The notes: generated by a model not told the origin, from the sequence alone. 64,000 nt of DNA from DASQZK01 sp963732905 (GCA_963732905.1 CAVTBM010000012.1:1-64000); one strand, 5' to 3'. Numbered from the stretch's first letter, positions 1 through 8,737 are shown. Program-made: numbers and translations.

Positions 1-702
1 GATGTTGCCCTGGTTGGTGGAGGCACTTATCCTCAGCCGGGAGAGATATCTCTGGCTCATAACGGTGTCCTTTTTCTTGACGAACTACCTGAATTCAAAC
101 GCAATGTTCTGGAGGTGATGCGGCAACCCCTTGAAGACCGGATCATAACGATATCCAGAGCTAAATTCACGGTAGAATACCCGGCAAGTTTCATGCTCGT
201 AGCCAGTATGAACCCCTGCCCCTGTGGCTATTATAACCACCCGGAAAAATCCTGCCAGTGCGGACCCGGGATTGTAAAAAAATACCTGAACCGGATATCG
301 GGCCCACTGCTCGACAGGATAGATATTCATATCGAGATCATCCCGGTTCCGTTCAGGGAACTGTCGATGGCTCGTGATGCAGAGAAGAGCATCGTCATCA
401 GGGAAAGAGTGATCCGCGCCAGGGAAGGACAGACGCTGCGCTTCGCCGAATCAAAAGGGATTTATAACAATGCCCAGATGAACAGCCGCCTGTTAAGAAA
501 ATACTGCCGGCTTGACGAAGCCGGAGCGAAGATCCTGAAAAATGCCATGGAACGTCTGGGACTCTCAGCCAGGGCATACGACAGGATACTGAAAGTGTCA
601 AGAACCATCGCCGACCTCGACGGCGAAGAAAATATCCTGGCTCACCATATTTCTGAAGCTGTCAATTATCGAAACCTGGACAGGGAAAACTGGGCTGGTT
701 AA
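1..702 (+). CDS. YifB/ComM-family AAA+ ATPase, C-terminal part (5' end outside window)
   Basis: The reading frame is open from the first base, so the gene starts outside the window; about 233 C-terminal residues are visible. The frame shows a Walker B-like segment (GVLFLDELPEF), the MNPCPCGYY motif and the paired cysteines of the CxC...CxC zinc-binding element typical of Mg-chelatase-like YifB/ComM proteins. The sensor segment GPLLDRIDIHIE and a C-terminal helical Mg_chelatase_C domain follow. In other bacteria ComM is a hexameric helicase that promotes branch migration during integration of transforming DNA; the role here is inferred from family. The stop is TAA at 700-702. The symbol is left empty because the yifB and comM names are used interchangeably. 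Confidence 0.93.
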   Translation, partial: DVALVGGGTYPQPGEISLAHNGVLFLDELPEFKRNVLEVMRQPLEDRIITISRAKFTVEYPASFMLVASMNPCPCGYYNHPEKSCQCGPGIVKKYLNRISGPLLDRIDIHIEIIPVPFRELSMARDAEKSIVIRERVIRAREGQTLRFAESKGIYNNAQMNSRLLRKYCRLDEAGAKILKNAMERLGLSARAYDRILKVSRTIADLDGEENILAHHISEAVNYRNLDRENWAG

Positions 703-764
703 AAGAAGTTCGAAACTTTGATCCGGATTTCCGGGGAGGAAGGAAGGATGGTCTGCTGAGGATC

Positions 765-1184
765 CTAAAATCCCAGTTTAATATCAATCAGCTTCTCAAG
801 GTCCCCGGACAGGGAATCGTCCCTGACCTCAATTCTTATGCCCCGGCCTTCAGCATATACCCTCGCCGATCTGAGCTCTGCCCTGATTTTCTCATGAACA
901 CCGGAGGCCAGGATTTTGTCCGTTGCCTTCTGACCGAATACCATGGCGACCTTGAAAAAATTGTCTCGGGGAAGCAGATAGAGGATTGCTCTCCTCTTAT
1001 CTTTTATCCTGAAGCTCCATCCGTATTTCTGTCCGGGATAGTTCCACTCCTCCACGGCAGAAGGGTATTTTTCGAAAACAAGGTTCCGGACCTGTTTCCA
1101 GAATGGATACGTCGCGCCAAGGGCAAGCGATAAGGTTTGTTCAGTGGGTACGACTGATTTTTCTGTGAAGATACTTGTTTCCAT
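765..1184 (-). CDS. DUF3788-family protein
   Basis: A 139-residue soluble protein with no signal peptide or membrane segment. The pattern of an N-terminal TFPFWKQV-like helix, a WNYPGQKYGWSFRIKDKRRAI strand pair and LLPRDNFFKVAMVFG resembles the DUF3788 family, which is common in Bacteroidota and Firmicutes. Some members have a YjbR/MmcQ-like fold and no proven function. It is read toward the convergent yifB end and has a 60-base gap before it. The first ATG is used as the start; there is no clear Shine-Dalgarno sequence. The family assignment is from memory of the motif pattern and could be wrong at the subfamily level. Confidence 0.7.
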   Translation of the reverse strand: METSIFTEKSVVPTEQTLSLALGATYPFWKQVRNLVFEKYPSAVEEWNYPGQKYGWSFRIKDKRRAILYLLPRDNFFKVAMVFGQKATDKILASGVHEKIRAELRSARVYAEGRGIRIEVRDDSLSGDLEKLIDIKLGF

Positions 1185-1253
1185 AGTGTTGCAGGATGAA
1201 AAGGTTTGGTAACGAGAAAGCCGAACCTGTAATTTCCCGGTCTGTTAAAATCG

Positions 1254-2726
1254 TCAGTTGTAATAAAACATCGCCGTAACGATAGCGTCGTGGCTGGTGC
1301 TCATTTTAAGTCTGACCCATTGTGCCGAGTAACCATCGGGGAAAATATAGCTGCTATATTCACCGCCTGTCAGGTCGAACTGCCTGAAATCTGTCCATTC
1401 ACCATCTCCTAAAAAGTCTACCTGGATCGTTACCGTGATATTTTTCGTATCGTCATTTCTCAGATGGAGCATCTTTTTATCGAATCCGTTCATCAGAAAT
1501 GGATCGGAACATTGACCCGATTTCACGGTATCGTTGAGCCAAACGGCGCCCGAGCCGGCCGGTTTACCGTAATGCCAAAGATCGTCAATGTTCTGAAACA
1601 GAAGTCCGGATTGTGGCTGACCGACGCCATGGTCCGTCTGGTCGCCCGCCATGACAAACATGCCTCTCCAGAAACAGAAATCAGGGACGATGCGGAGATG
1701 ATAAGCGATGGGTTTGATGCCCCAAACATTACCTCCGTAAGTCATCATCGGAAGCTCATAAAAAAGGCCGAACACATCCATGATGAAACGTTCTGTCTGG
1801 GCTTCGCGAATCCTCATCCACTCGGTGTTCCAGCCGTGATCGAAGGAATGGCTACCCTTGGGAAGCCGGTAAGTCTGCCATGCATTGGATCTGTCGTTAT
1901 AGCACTTCAGTATGACTGATTTCCTGTCCCATCCCGTGGCAAAAATGGGATTCCCGAAGATCGATTTGCCCTGAAAATCCATACTGTTCTTTCCGCCAAT
2001 ACCTACAAAGGCGGTTTTTGCCAGGATCTTCCAATGATCACTCTTCCCGTCCCATTCAGCCAGGCGACCGGGTCCGGTCCCGTTCAGATAGTCCCTTTCA
2101 TCGTAAGAGTTGTTGGCTACCACGACCCTGCCGTCTCCGGTATACCCGTCTTTAAAATGGACATAAGCCGTTGAAGGAATGTTCAGTTCGTCCACCAGGT
2201 TAAAAAGAAGCTGTGTTTTCAGGGTGTGAACATCGCATTCAAAGAAGAGTCCTTCCATGGTCAGGAAGTACACTTTGTTTTCGGGATCGGAGAGGTGTTC
2301 CATAGTAGCGGCCAGACGGTATCCGGCAAGTTCTTCACATACCCTTACCCGGCCGGTTTTGTCAATGAAGTATGGTCCGATGATGGCCTGTTCGGAGGGA
2401 TTGTGGATCATCCGGTTGGCAAAAGTCCCGGTGATACTGCCGGGAAACTTTATCATGGTCATATCGTCGCTGATCTCATATAACCCTATACCGGAGCCCT
2501 TGATGTGAGCGACATAACCTACCATCCAAAGTTTGTCTGCCCAGGGTATCAGTGCTCCGATGCCGCTTTCACTGCGGTTTTTGTCTGAAGGGCCAATGAC
2601 GGTGAGGTTGGGAAAGACGCCGTTGATATCAACAGGTTGGTTCAGAACAGATGGAGTGTTTTGAGCCTTCAACAGGGCCGGAACAAGGAAACTAAACAAC
2701 AGAAGAATCAGCAATGATTTATTCAT
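1254..2726 (-). CDS. Secreted protein of unknown function, possibly a beta-propeller
   Basis: I do not recognise this 490-residue protein. The start is set at the ATG complementary to 2724-2726 because it begins a clear signal peptide (MNKSLLILLLFSFLVPALLKAQ); the frame is open 12 codons further upstream, but that extension is not signal-like. The mature part is rich in aromatic and Gly residues and has recurring WxxKLWMVGY-, KVYFLTMEGLFFE- and GMFVMAGDQT-like strands, suggesting a multi-bladed beta structure. The final roughly 80 residues (NDDTKNITVTIQVD to the end) look like a beta-sandwich. No lipobox and no convincing type IX C-terminal signal is seen. It lies downstream of the sigma/FecR operon on the same strand, 141 bases after it, and might be co-expressed. 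Confidence 0.8.
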   Translation of the reverse strand: MNKSLLILLLFSFLVPALLKAQNTPSVLNQPVDINGVFPNLTVIGPSDKNRSESGIGALIPWADKLWMVGYVAHIKGSGIGLYEISDDMTMIKFPGSITGTFANRMIHNPSEQAIIGPYFIDKTGRVRVCEELAGYRLAATMEHLSDPENKVYFLTMEGLFFECDVHTLKTQLLFNLVDELNIPSTAYVHFKDGYTGDGRVVVANNSYDERDYLNGTGPGRLAEWDGKSDHWKILAKTAFVGIGGKNSMDFQGKSIFGNPIFATGWDRKSVILKCYNDRSNAWQTYRLPKGSHSFDHGWNTEWMRIREAQTERFIMDVFGLFYELPMMTYGGNVWGIKPIAYHLRIVPDFCFWRGMFVMAGDQTDHGVGQPQSGLLFQNIDDLWHYGKPAGSGAVWLNDTVKSGQCSDPFLMNGFDKKMLHLRNDDTKNITVTIQVDFLGDGEWTDFRQFDLTGGEYSSYIFPDGYSAQWVRLKMSTSHDAIVTAMFYYN

Positions 2727-2867
2727 GGTCACATATTTAGGGTTAGCGTCAATACCAGTCATTACCCTGCTTTCGGTGATGGTGGAAGGTTGAGGAAAAC
2801 AGAGTCTGATGAGAGGTAAATTCGTTATGAAGGCTTATCAAAGCTACAAATTTTTATCATTTTCCAT

Positions 2868-4412
2868 TTACCATGCCAGTTGTTTTCCCATTTTTCTCAG
2901 GACCTCACTGAGTGAGGCTTCGGGTTCAATGGTGTTGTAATTTCCCCAGAAAGCCGGATCCGGAGTGAAGTTCAGGTCGGAAAGGATCACACCGGAATTC
3001 AGGGTTTCATTATTGCGGAACCTTTCTTTCGTACCTGTCCGGACATCGGTGACCGCCATTTCAATATTCAGGGAGTAAAGTGAGCCTATCCATTTTCCCT
3101 TCCACCGCATTTTAAACCGTACCTCTCCCCGTACCTGACTGAGATGATAACGGCCATCGCTTTTCCGGTAATCAACATGGTACATGGCGGTCAGAGGTCG
3201 TATTTTCAGGTGCGGACTTTTCCGGATGACGAAGGTATTTGTTTCCTTTCCTATATATCGCGGATCGAGTTGAAAATCAGCAGCTACTATCGCAAGATTT
3301 TCCATGTCGAGATAAATCTCCCCGGTGAAAAGGGCATCCCGTACCTCCGGCTTTTGACGAAAGCGGATCACGTACACCAGATGATTTTTATAACTGACAA
3401 TATCCGAAAATTCGTAGTCATACAGATGATGTTCTTCCGTCGTAAGGAAATAAGGCAGGTTCCTGACAATATCGAGCTGAAGAGAACTTCTTATCCCGGA
3501 TTTTATTTTCATGACAACCGTATCCTCTTCATTGATATTTACGAATTTACGTCCTTTTACAATTTTAACCCTGTCATCCCCGGAAGTGGGCTTGTAGGGT
3601 TCCTTGAGGATGTTGATCACGGCTTCGGAGAAAAGAAGGAATTTTTTGTTTTTCTGAACATTCTCCCTGTAATATGCTGTCATGAGGGAATAGTCGTCAA
3701 GATAATTTTCCGGGATTCTCTTAATGGCTTCATCAAGAAGTTCGGAAGGATCCTTATACCTGATCATCACTTCCTGGAGCGAGATCAGATCCTTTTCCAG
3801 GCTAATCTGTACTTCTTTTTCTGAAGGCAGGGGCACTGCAAAGTACTGGTTGTGGTAGCCGATGAAGGAAACCATCAGGACCGGGTCGGCGATACTACGC
3901 GGAATATTCAGCGTAAAATCCCCCGATTCATTACTGATGGTTCCTTTGTTGGTACCGTATAGGGCAATGGTTGCATAAGGAAGGGCTTTGCCTGATGCCC
4001 CGTCGGTGATAATGCCCCTTACCCGGTTCGTGTTACAGGTATCCCCTTCTGACAGTCTTTCAGTATATCTGTTTTTCCTGAAAATAACGATATTCTTGTC
4101 GATCAGTTTGTATTGGAGGGTTGTATCATTCAGTAATGAATCGAGGGCAGCTGTAAGGCTGAGATCCCTGACCTTGAAGGGTACGCGTATTTTAGAAGGG
4201 AAAAGGCCGGCATTGTAGGTAAAATAATACCCGGTTTGAAGTGAAATATTATCGAGAATATACTGAACCGGTTTATTGGATACATCGATGGTGACAGAGA
4301 CATCGGGGAGTTGTGCTCCCAGGCTGACGGGCATGAAAATCAACGGCAGGAGAAAGGCAGTTCTTAAGGACTTGAATAAACGGTATATATTTCTGAATTT
4401 CAGATTATTCAT
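2868..4412 (-). CDS. STN plus CarboxypepD_reg-like domain protein without TonB barrel
   Basis: About 514 residues. The start is the ATG at 4410-4412, which begins a basic-hydrophobic signal sequence ending near SLGAQ; a longer frame to 4499 adds 29 unlike-signal residues. Residues ~37-112 form a secretin/TonB short N-terminal (STN) domain (VSVTIDVSNKPVQYILDNIS, then DKNIVIFRK). Residues ~131-210 are a CarboxypepD_reg-like beta-sandwich (VRGIITDGASGKALPYATI, GTISNESGDFTL). The remaining ~300 residues resemble the 6301-7593 protein closely. In Bacteroidota an STN domain normally leads into a TonB-dependent receptor and contacts FecR; here no plug or 22-strand barrel follows. It is the third gene after sigma and FecR, with a 126-base gap. 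Likely periplasmic or attached to the outer membrane. Confidence 0.85.
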   Translation of the reverse strand: MNNLKFRNIYRLFKSLRTAFLLPLIFMPVSLGAQLPDVSVTIDVSNKPVQYILDNISLQTGYYFTYNAGLFPSKIRVPFKVRDLSLTAALDSLLNDTTLQYKLIDKNIVIFRKNRYTERLSEGDTCNTNRVRGIITDGASGKALPYATIALYGTNKGTISNESGDFTLNIPRSIADPVLMVSFIGYHNQYFAVPLPSEKEVQISLEKDLISLQEVMIRYKDPSELLDEAIKRIPENYLDDYSLMTAYYRENVQKNKKFLLFSEAVINILKEPYKPTSGDDRVKIVKGRKFVNINEEDTVVMKIKSGIRSSLQLDIVRNLPYFLTTEEHHLYDYEFSDIVSYKNHLVYVIRFRQKPEVRDALFTGEIYLDMENLAIVAADFQLDPRYIGKETNTFVIRKSPHLKIRPLTAMYHVDYRKSDGRYHLSQVRGEVRFKMRWKGKWIGSLYSLNIEMAVTDVRTGTKERFRNNETLNSGVILSDLNFTPDPAFWGNYNTIEPEASLSEVLRKMGKQLAW

Positions 4413-4538
4413 GCCAGATGTTTTTTCTGCATTCCGGATCGCCTTGAAAGTCTGAGCAAGAGGTTTTCCGTAATGAACAGGTATACGGAAGAAATGCATC
4501 CGGGGACGGGAAAAGGAACAGGAGCATTTTTATCCATT

Positions 4539-5537
4539 TCACCGGGGATTTATCCTGTATCCGGAATCCGTTCTGATGTATGACAAGTTAAAAGCGGTAC
4601 ATATTGTCTGGATAATGGATTCGAATGACTGATCTTTATAGGTCGACGTCAGTTTCATATCAGCCAGACTCAGACTGCCGGTATCCACCTTCACATGGTA
4701 GGACTGCTCAAGGGTGCTAAAGACTTTATCGAGACCTGAATTGACAAACCGGAACGTCCTGGTTTTCCATGAGAGATAATTAAAATCCTCCTGAGCATCC
4801 AGCACTGTCTTTTTTCCGTCCGATTTGCCAAACTGTCCCGGCAGGAGGGTGATGCCTGATTCGTCCTGTTTGCCGTGAACTCTGACCCTGCCTGATTCCA
4901 CCAGTACTTCAACCATACCATCGGATTTATTCTCCTTCACATTAAACGTAGTTCCCAGAACGGTTATTACGGTATTGTCAGCATAAATTGAGAAAGGACT
5001 GGAAGGGTCATGAGTGACGTCAAAATACGCTTCTCCGCTCAGTTCAAGTGTCCGGTTTTGGGTGAAGTTATCTGGTATTTTTATTTCAGAACCCTCATTA
5101 AGAAAAACGTGACTGCCGTCGGCTAACAAATGGCCGGATACCGAACCGGAAGCGTTGTAGCTGATGGTCTCGTAATGAATTGTCGCCCGGTCAGAGAATA
5201 TGCGGGAGGCTCCAACCCAGATTATGGAAAGGATTGCGATTCCGGCGGCAATGCGGAGGATATACCATCCCGCGGTATGGGGAGGGCGGGCTGGATCGCT
5301 GAGCAGACTGTCGCTATTAAGCCTGTTTTTCAGTTCCTCCCATGCCTTCCCGGTATGGTTGAATTTTCCGGAAGGTAAGGTATCCAGGTTGTTCCAGGTC
5401 TCCTTCATTTTTTCAAATTCATCCTGCATAGTCCTGTTGTTCTTAAGTTGTTTTAAAAAAGCAGCTTTCTCACATTCATTCATTTCTTCCGCCAGAAAGC
5501 GAGCAGATAGAATGGCAATATTATGGTTGTTCTTCAT
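4539..5537 (-). CDS. FecR-family anti-sigma factor
   Basis: A 332-residue transmembrane regulator. Residues 1-80 form a cytoplasmic helical anti-sigma region, residues ~90-110 a single membrane helix (LRIAAGIAILSIIWVGA), residues ~120-225 the periplasmic FecR domain (YNASGSVSGHLLADGSHVFLN..., ELSGEAYFDVTHD, FNVKENKSDGMVEVLVESG) and residues ~260-330 a DUF4974 domain resembling STN. In characterised systems a signal from an outer membrane partner passes through FecR to release or activate the ECF sigma factor. It starts 10 bases after the sigma gene and is almost certainly co-transcribed with it. The partner would be the STN protein immediately downstream. Confidence 0.95.
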   Translation of the reverse strand: MKNNHNIAILSARFLAEEMNECEKAAFLKQLKNNRTMQDEFEKMKETWNNLDTLPSGKFNHTGKAWEELKNRLNSDSLLSDPARPPHTAGWYILRIAAGIAILSIIWVGASRIFSDRATIHYETISYNASGSVSGHLLADGSHVFLNEGSEIKIPDNFTQNRTLELSGEAYFDVTHDPSSPFSIYADNTVITVLGTTFNVKENKSDGMVEVLVESGRVRVHGKQDESGITLLPGQFGKSDGKKTVLDAQEDFNYLSWKTRTFRFVNSGLDKVFSTLEQSYHVKVDTGSLSLADMKLTSTYKDQSFESIIQTICTAFNLSYIRTDSGYRINPR

Positions 5538-5547
5538 GAATGACGAT

Positions 5548-6093
5548 TTAATAGGAACTATACTCCTTCAGTGAGTTACGAAGGGCCTGTAATGCTTTAC
5601 CCATATTGGACTCGACTGTCTTGACGGAAATGGAAAGCTTCTCGGCAATATCCTTATATCTCAGACCTTCCATCCTGTTCATAATGAATATCCGTTTGGT
5701 ACGTTCAGGAAGCCTGGTAAGCGCTTTTGTTATCAGACCGTTCAGTTCCTTTTCATTGATCTGTTCCACAGGTCCCGGTTCCCTGTCAACCTGGATCACA
5801 GCCCAGTTCTCGTCCATTCTGACTTCCCGTTTCGTTTTTCGCAAATACATCATGGAATGATTATAAACGGATTTGAAGAGGTAACTTTTAAGACTTGCTG
5901 TGATCGTTATATCATTTCTGTTTTTCCATATATTGTAAAAGACATCCTGAACGATTTCCTCAGCAGGACCTTCCCGTTTCAGCAACGATTCTGCGTATGT
6001 GCATAATCCCGGGTAATACCTGTGAAACAGGTTTTCGAAGATCCTGATATCTCCACGCTTTAATCCTGCAATTATGAATACTTCTCTGATCAT
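5548..6093 (-). CDS. ECF RNA polymerase sigma factor (FecI-like)
   Basis: 181 residues with sigma region 2 (FENLFHRYYPGLCTYAESLL, EEIVQDVFYNIWKN) and region 4 (LTRLPERTKRIFIMNRMEGLRYKDIAEKL) with its helix-turn-helix (SISVKTVESNMGKALQAL). The length and sequence match the Bacteroides-expansion sigma-70 family that is paired with FecR proteins. It is the first gene of the minus-strand sigma-FecR-STN operon and probably drives that operon and possibly the flanking 6301-7593 and 1254-2726 genes. I could not identify its own promoter; the upstream 207 bases contain only a TACCTTTA element at 6140-6147 without a matching -33 box. Confidence 0.95.
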   Translation of the reverse strand: MIREVFIIAGLKRGDIRIFENLFHRYYPGLCTYAESLLKREGPAEEIVQDVFYNIWKNRNDITITASLKSYLFKSVYNHSMMYLRKTKREVRMDENWAVIQVDREPGPVEQINEKELNGLITKALTRLPERTKRIFIMNRMEGLRYKDIAEKLSISVKTVESNMGKALQALRNSLKEYSSY

Positions 6094-6300
6094 TTGAGTG
6101 CTGCCTCTGTTTCACTTTATCAGACATTTCCGAAGAGTGTAAAGGTAAAAAATTCCCCGGACGGGCTGTTATTTTCCTGTAAATATCAATGGGCAAGGGA
6201 CACAGGGTGAGACACTTTACGATCGATTTATCCTACCCTTTCTCAGCAGCCTGTGCCCCTATGCTTTTACAACTGTTCGTTTACTCTTTATGAGCCTGAA

Positions 6301-7593
6301 TTAATTTTTTAACCTGCGATTCAGTTTTCTGATAGCTGATTCGATAGACTGATCAGGTTCGATTACATTATAATCGCCCCAGAAATCAGGATCGAAATAG
6401 GTAAAAACCATATCATCAAGAATGTCTTTTCTTTTGAATCGTTGTTTCGGGTTAATTTTTTCCGGATTAATGGTTTTCCGGTCGGTGACAGCTATTTCCG
6501 ACATGGTGGTGTAATTGGTGTTGAAAAGTTTTTTATCCCAGTTCACTTTAAATTTTACTTCTGCGCGGGCATAGCTGAAATACCATTTCCCATCCTGCAT
6601 GGTATATTTAGTATGGTAGACTGCTTTTTCCGGGATGATCTCCATCCCCATGGGTTTCTTCTGGATGAAAATATGTTCGGTTTCCTCCTTGTTTTCCATG
6701 TTAAGGGCAAATTCAGCTTCGGTGATGGCCAGGCTCTCGATTTCAACATAGAGTTTGCCATGATAATAAGGTGCATCAATGCCCGGCTTCTGATCGAAAC
6801 TGATGACATAGTGGAGTTTGTCGTTAAGCGATACGACATCGCTGATGTAAAAATCGTAAATATTGGCATAATCGCTGGTCAGAAGGATATAGGGATTCTT
6901 TACGATATCGAGAAGCAGGGTGATCGCCGGTCCCCCCTGAAGCTTGAACAGAACGGTATCCATTTTCTGCACATTCCCGCTCTTCCGTCCCTTGTCAATT
7001 TTCACCTGATCATTGTCAAATTCACTTTTATATCCCGCTTTATAGATATCCACGACGGCCTCAGAAATAGCGACATAACTCCGGCGATTTTTAATGGTCT
7101 CCCTGTAGAATGCTTTCATCATTACCGGATTGACGCTGTAATTCTGGGGAATCCTGTTGAGAATATTATTTATAAGTTCTTTTGCATTCTCCGGTCTGAT
7201 GGTAACCGCCTGAAGATGCAGTGTGGAAGGACTGAGTTCGATGGTATGCATTTTATTCATTACAAAATCCTTTAACGGGACATATTTGTTACCATACCCG
7301 ATATATGAGATCTTGAGTGATGATGCATTGGTATCCTTACCGATTTTCACGACAAACTCGCCATCGATATTGGTAATTGTAGCAATATTGGTTCCGTCGA
7401 CTTCTATAGTTGCAAACGGTAAAATACTATTATTACTCTTGTCGACTACTTTTCCGTGGTAGGCGATATAATTGAGAGAATCTGTAGTTCGGCCGCCGTG
7501 TGAAAATGAAACAGCAGAGGCATTAAGCTGAAACGCTGATAGAAGGATTGCTGTCAGGAGCAGGAAGAAGGGAAATGCATTTTGCTTTTTCAT
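6301..7593 (-). CDS. CarboxypepD_reg-like domain protein, paralogue of the STN protein
   Basis: 430 residues with a signal peptide (MKKQNAFPFFLLLTAILLSA, cleavage near NASA). Residues ~44-125 form a CarboxypepD_reg-like domain (YHGKVVDKSNNSILPFATIEV, ITNIDGEFVVKI). The ~300-residue C-terminal region aligns along its whole length with the protein at 2868-4412: shared elements include AFYRE/AYYRE, SEAVxxI, KGRK, VKNPYxLLT/VRNLPYFLTT, YVIxFxQKP, the Y-H-x-x-Y strand and the DPxFWGxYNxIEP ending. It differs by lacking the STN domain, so it cannot contact FecR in the usual way. It lies upstream of the sigma gene on the same strand, separated by 207 bases. Function is unknown. Confidence 0.85.
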   Translation of the reverse strand: MKKQNAFPFFLLLTAILLSAFQLNASAVSFSHGGRTTDSLNYIAYHGKVVDKSNNSILPFATIEVDGTNIATITNIDGEFVVKIGKDTNASSLKISYIGYGNKYVPLKDFVMNKMHTIELSPSTLHLQAVTIRPENAKELINNILNRIPQNYSVNPVMMKAFYRETIKNRRSYVAISEAVVDIYKAGYKSEFDNDQVKIDKGRKSGNVQKMDTVLFKLQGGPAITLLLDIVKNPYILLTSDYANIYDFYISDVVSLNDKLHYVISFDQKPGIDAPYYHGKLYVEIESLAITEAEFALNMENKEETEHIFIQKKPMGMEIIPEKAVYHTKYTMQDGKWYFSYARAEVKFKVNWDKKLFNTNYTTMSEIAVTDRKTINPEKINPKQRFKRKDILDDMVFTYFDPDFWGDYNVIEPDQSIESAIRKLNRRLKN

Positions 7594-8093
7594 GGGATTC
7601 GGGTTTTTATGTTTTTTGTTTAATCATCAGATTGTCCTGCCTTCATTATAAAAGCGATTTTCATAAGAGAAAATAAGAATGAGAATGCGATCATTTGACA
7701 TGTTTTTTTTTAGAGCTCTTTAATACTAAGATGCACGAAAGCAATTTTACCCTATTGCGAGGAGAATAAATTTACAGATACCGGAACGGAAAATTATGAA
7801 AGCCCGGGCAGCAAGGGAAAGGATTAGCGGCTATAAAAATTGGCTTATCAGAAGCAGACCGTATCTTACATTAAAACGGAATTCCCGGGAATGGTTTTTT
7901 AAACAATTTCCATAGCCCGGACAGGTAAGTCCCCGGGGTATATTAATAAGGTATTACACTGTCGGTTCATGAGAATCATGAGAGTGGATGATGTACCTCC
8001 CATTTTATTTTTCCCTATACGGGATTTGTTTCTCTGCTAAACAAACAAATAAAAACGGAACTTCAGCACATTCTTTTTTGGTAGAATAAGTAA
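7594..8093. other. 500-bp intergenic stretch without a convincing gene
   Basis: No reading frame here has coding character, and no RNA gene is recognised. The sequence is AT-rich near 7670-7760 and contains a perfect 12-base palindrome (ATTCCCGGGAAT, 7881-7892) flanked by a partial TTAAAA/TTTTAA pairing. It should contain the promoter of the minus-strand gene ending at 7593, but I could not identify a good TTTG/TAnnTTTG pair. It could hold a degraded gene or an unrecognised small RNA. Confidence 0.5.
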
Positions 8094-8117
8094 AAAGCCG
8101 GGATCATACCCGGCTTT
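8094..8117 (-). terminator. Intrinsic terminator after the small helical gene
   Basis: A perfect 9-bp stem AAAGCCGGG/CCCGGCTTT with a 6-base loop (8103-8108). On the minus strand it is followed by a T-rich run (TTTTTACTT). It lies 31 bases after the stop of the 8149-8430 gene. Confidence 0.8.
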
Positions 8118-8148
8118 AAAAATACTTAAATGGAGAACAGGGAAAGAA

Positions 8149-8430
8149 TTACTTTTTCAGTTCTTCAATCTTTTTCTGAAACTCGTCTATCCTGCCCTGA
8201 TAGTTGGTAATAAGCTGCTCTTTCCTTTTCGTCTGTTCTTTATCAATCACAGACTGAAGTTTGAAGAAATCCAGATCCTCGTTCTTGAGCAGATAGTTTA
8301 ACAGAATCTGTTTTTGATCAGAGCTCAGATTGTTAAAAAACGTTTTGAATTTGATACTTCTGGCTTTGTCTTCAATGATCGTTTCCTTGAAGGCGATGGC
8401 TAATTTTGCAGGGGTTAACTTTTCTTTCAT
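8149..8430 (-). CDS. Small helical protein of unknown function
   Basis: 93 residues, highly charged and probably all alpha-helical, with a C-terminal heptad-like segment (YQGRIDEFQKKIEELKK) that could form a coiled coil. No signal peptide, membrane helix or metal motif is visible, and I do not recognise the family. Gene status is supported by a promoter pair upstream (8475-8507) and an intrinsic terminator downstream (8094-8117), which make it a single-gene unit. It is divergent from hppA. Confidence 0.75.
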   Translation of the reverse strand: MKEKLTPAKLAIAFKETIIEDKARSIKFKTFFNNLSSDQKQILLNYLLKNEDLDFFKLQSVIDKEQTKRKEQLITNYQGRIDEFQKKIEELKK

Positions 8431-8474
8431 AATGTGTTTTTAAATCCTTGATTAATAATTACTTTTTGACGGCT

Positions 8475-8507
8475 TAAATATATGAAATAATTTAGTTATC
8501 AACCAAA
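8475..8507 (-). promoter_or_regulatory. Promoter for the small helical gene
   Basis: On the minus strand TTTG (8504-8507) is followed by a 21-base spacer and TATATTTA (8475-8482), close to the Bacteroidota TTTG / TAnnTTTG consensus. It lies about 45 bases before the ATG at 8430. Confidence 0.5.
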
Positions 8508-8687
8508 AAAAATATTTGGATATTTATATTTCTGTTTGAAGATCGCGTTGTTTAACATCTGATATTTATACATGTCACCGCATATATTTAAGTGGAGAAT
8601 ATTGGCATAATATCGGGTCCTTTAGGGATATGAACCCTGGTTTTCAGAAGGGCATTTATCCATAGTTCTGCATACGTTCATTTGATA

Positions 8688-8723
8688 AATAGTTGGTACT
8701 GAGTTTTGATAATCCCAACTATT
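8688..8723. repeat. 9-bp inverted repeat overlapping the hppA promoter
   Basis: AATAGTTGG (8688-8696) and its exact complement CCAACTATT (8715-8723) are separated by 18 bases and bracket the -33 element of the hppA promoter. The spacing suits a dimeric DNA-binding protein, so an operator is possible. Confidence 0.5.
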
Positions 8724-8737
8724 TTTCATTATCTTTA
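8705..8737 (+). promoter_or_regulatory. Promoter for hppA
   Basis: TTTG (8705-8708), a 21-base spacer and TATCTTTA (8730-8737) match the Bacteroidota promoter layout except for the last base. Transcription would start near 8745, leaving a leader of about 125 bases before the ATG. The inverted repeat at 8688-8723 overlaps the -33 element. The rest of the 442-base gap between the two genes shows nothing else that I can name. Confidence 0.5.

Noticed and set aside
1464..1919. 151-residue plus-strand open frame over the secreted-protein gene
   Set aside because: Antisense shadow; no signal, motif or start support.
3144..3824. 226-residue plus-strand open frame over the STN-protein gene
   Set aside because: It is antisense to a well-supported CDS, has no family motifs and reads as a shadow frame.
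7881..7892. 12-base palindrome ATTCCCGGGAAT as a terminator or operator
   Set aside because: Too short a loop for a terminator stem and no gene on the matching side; kept only as a note in the intergenic entry.
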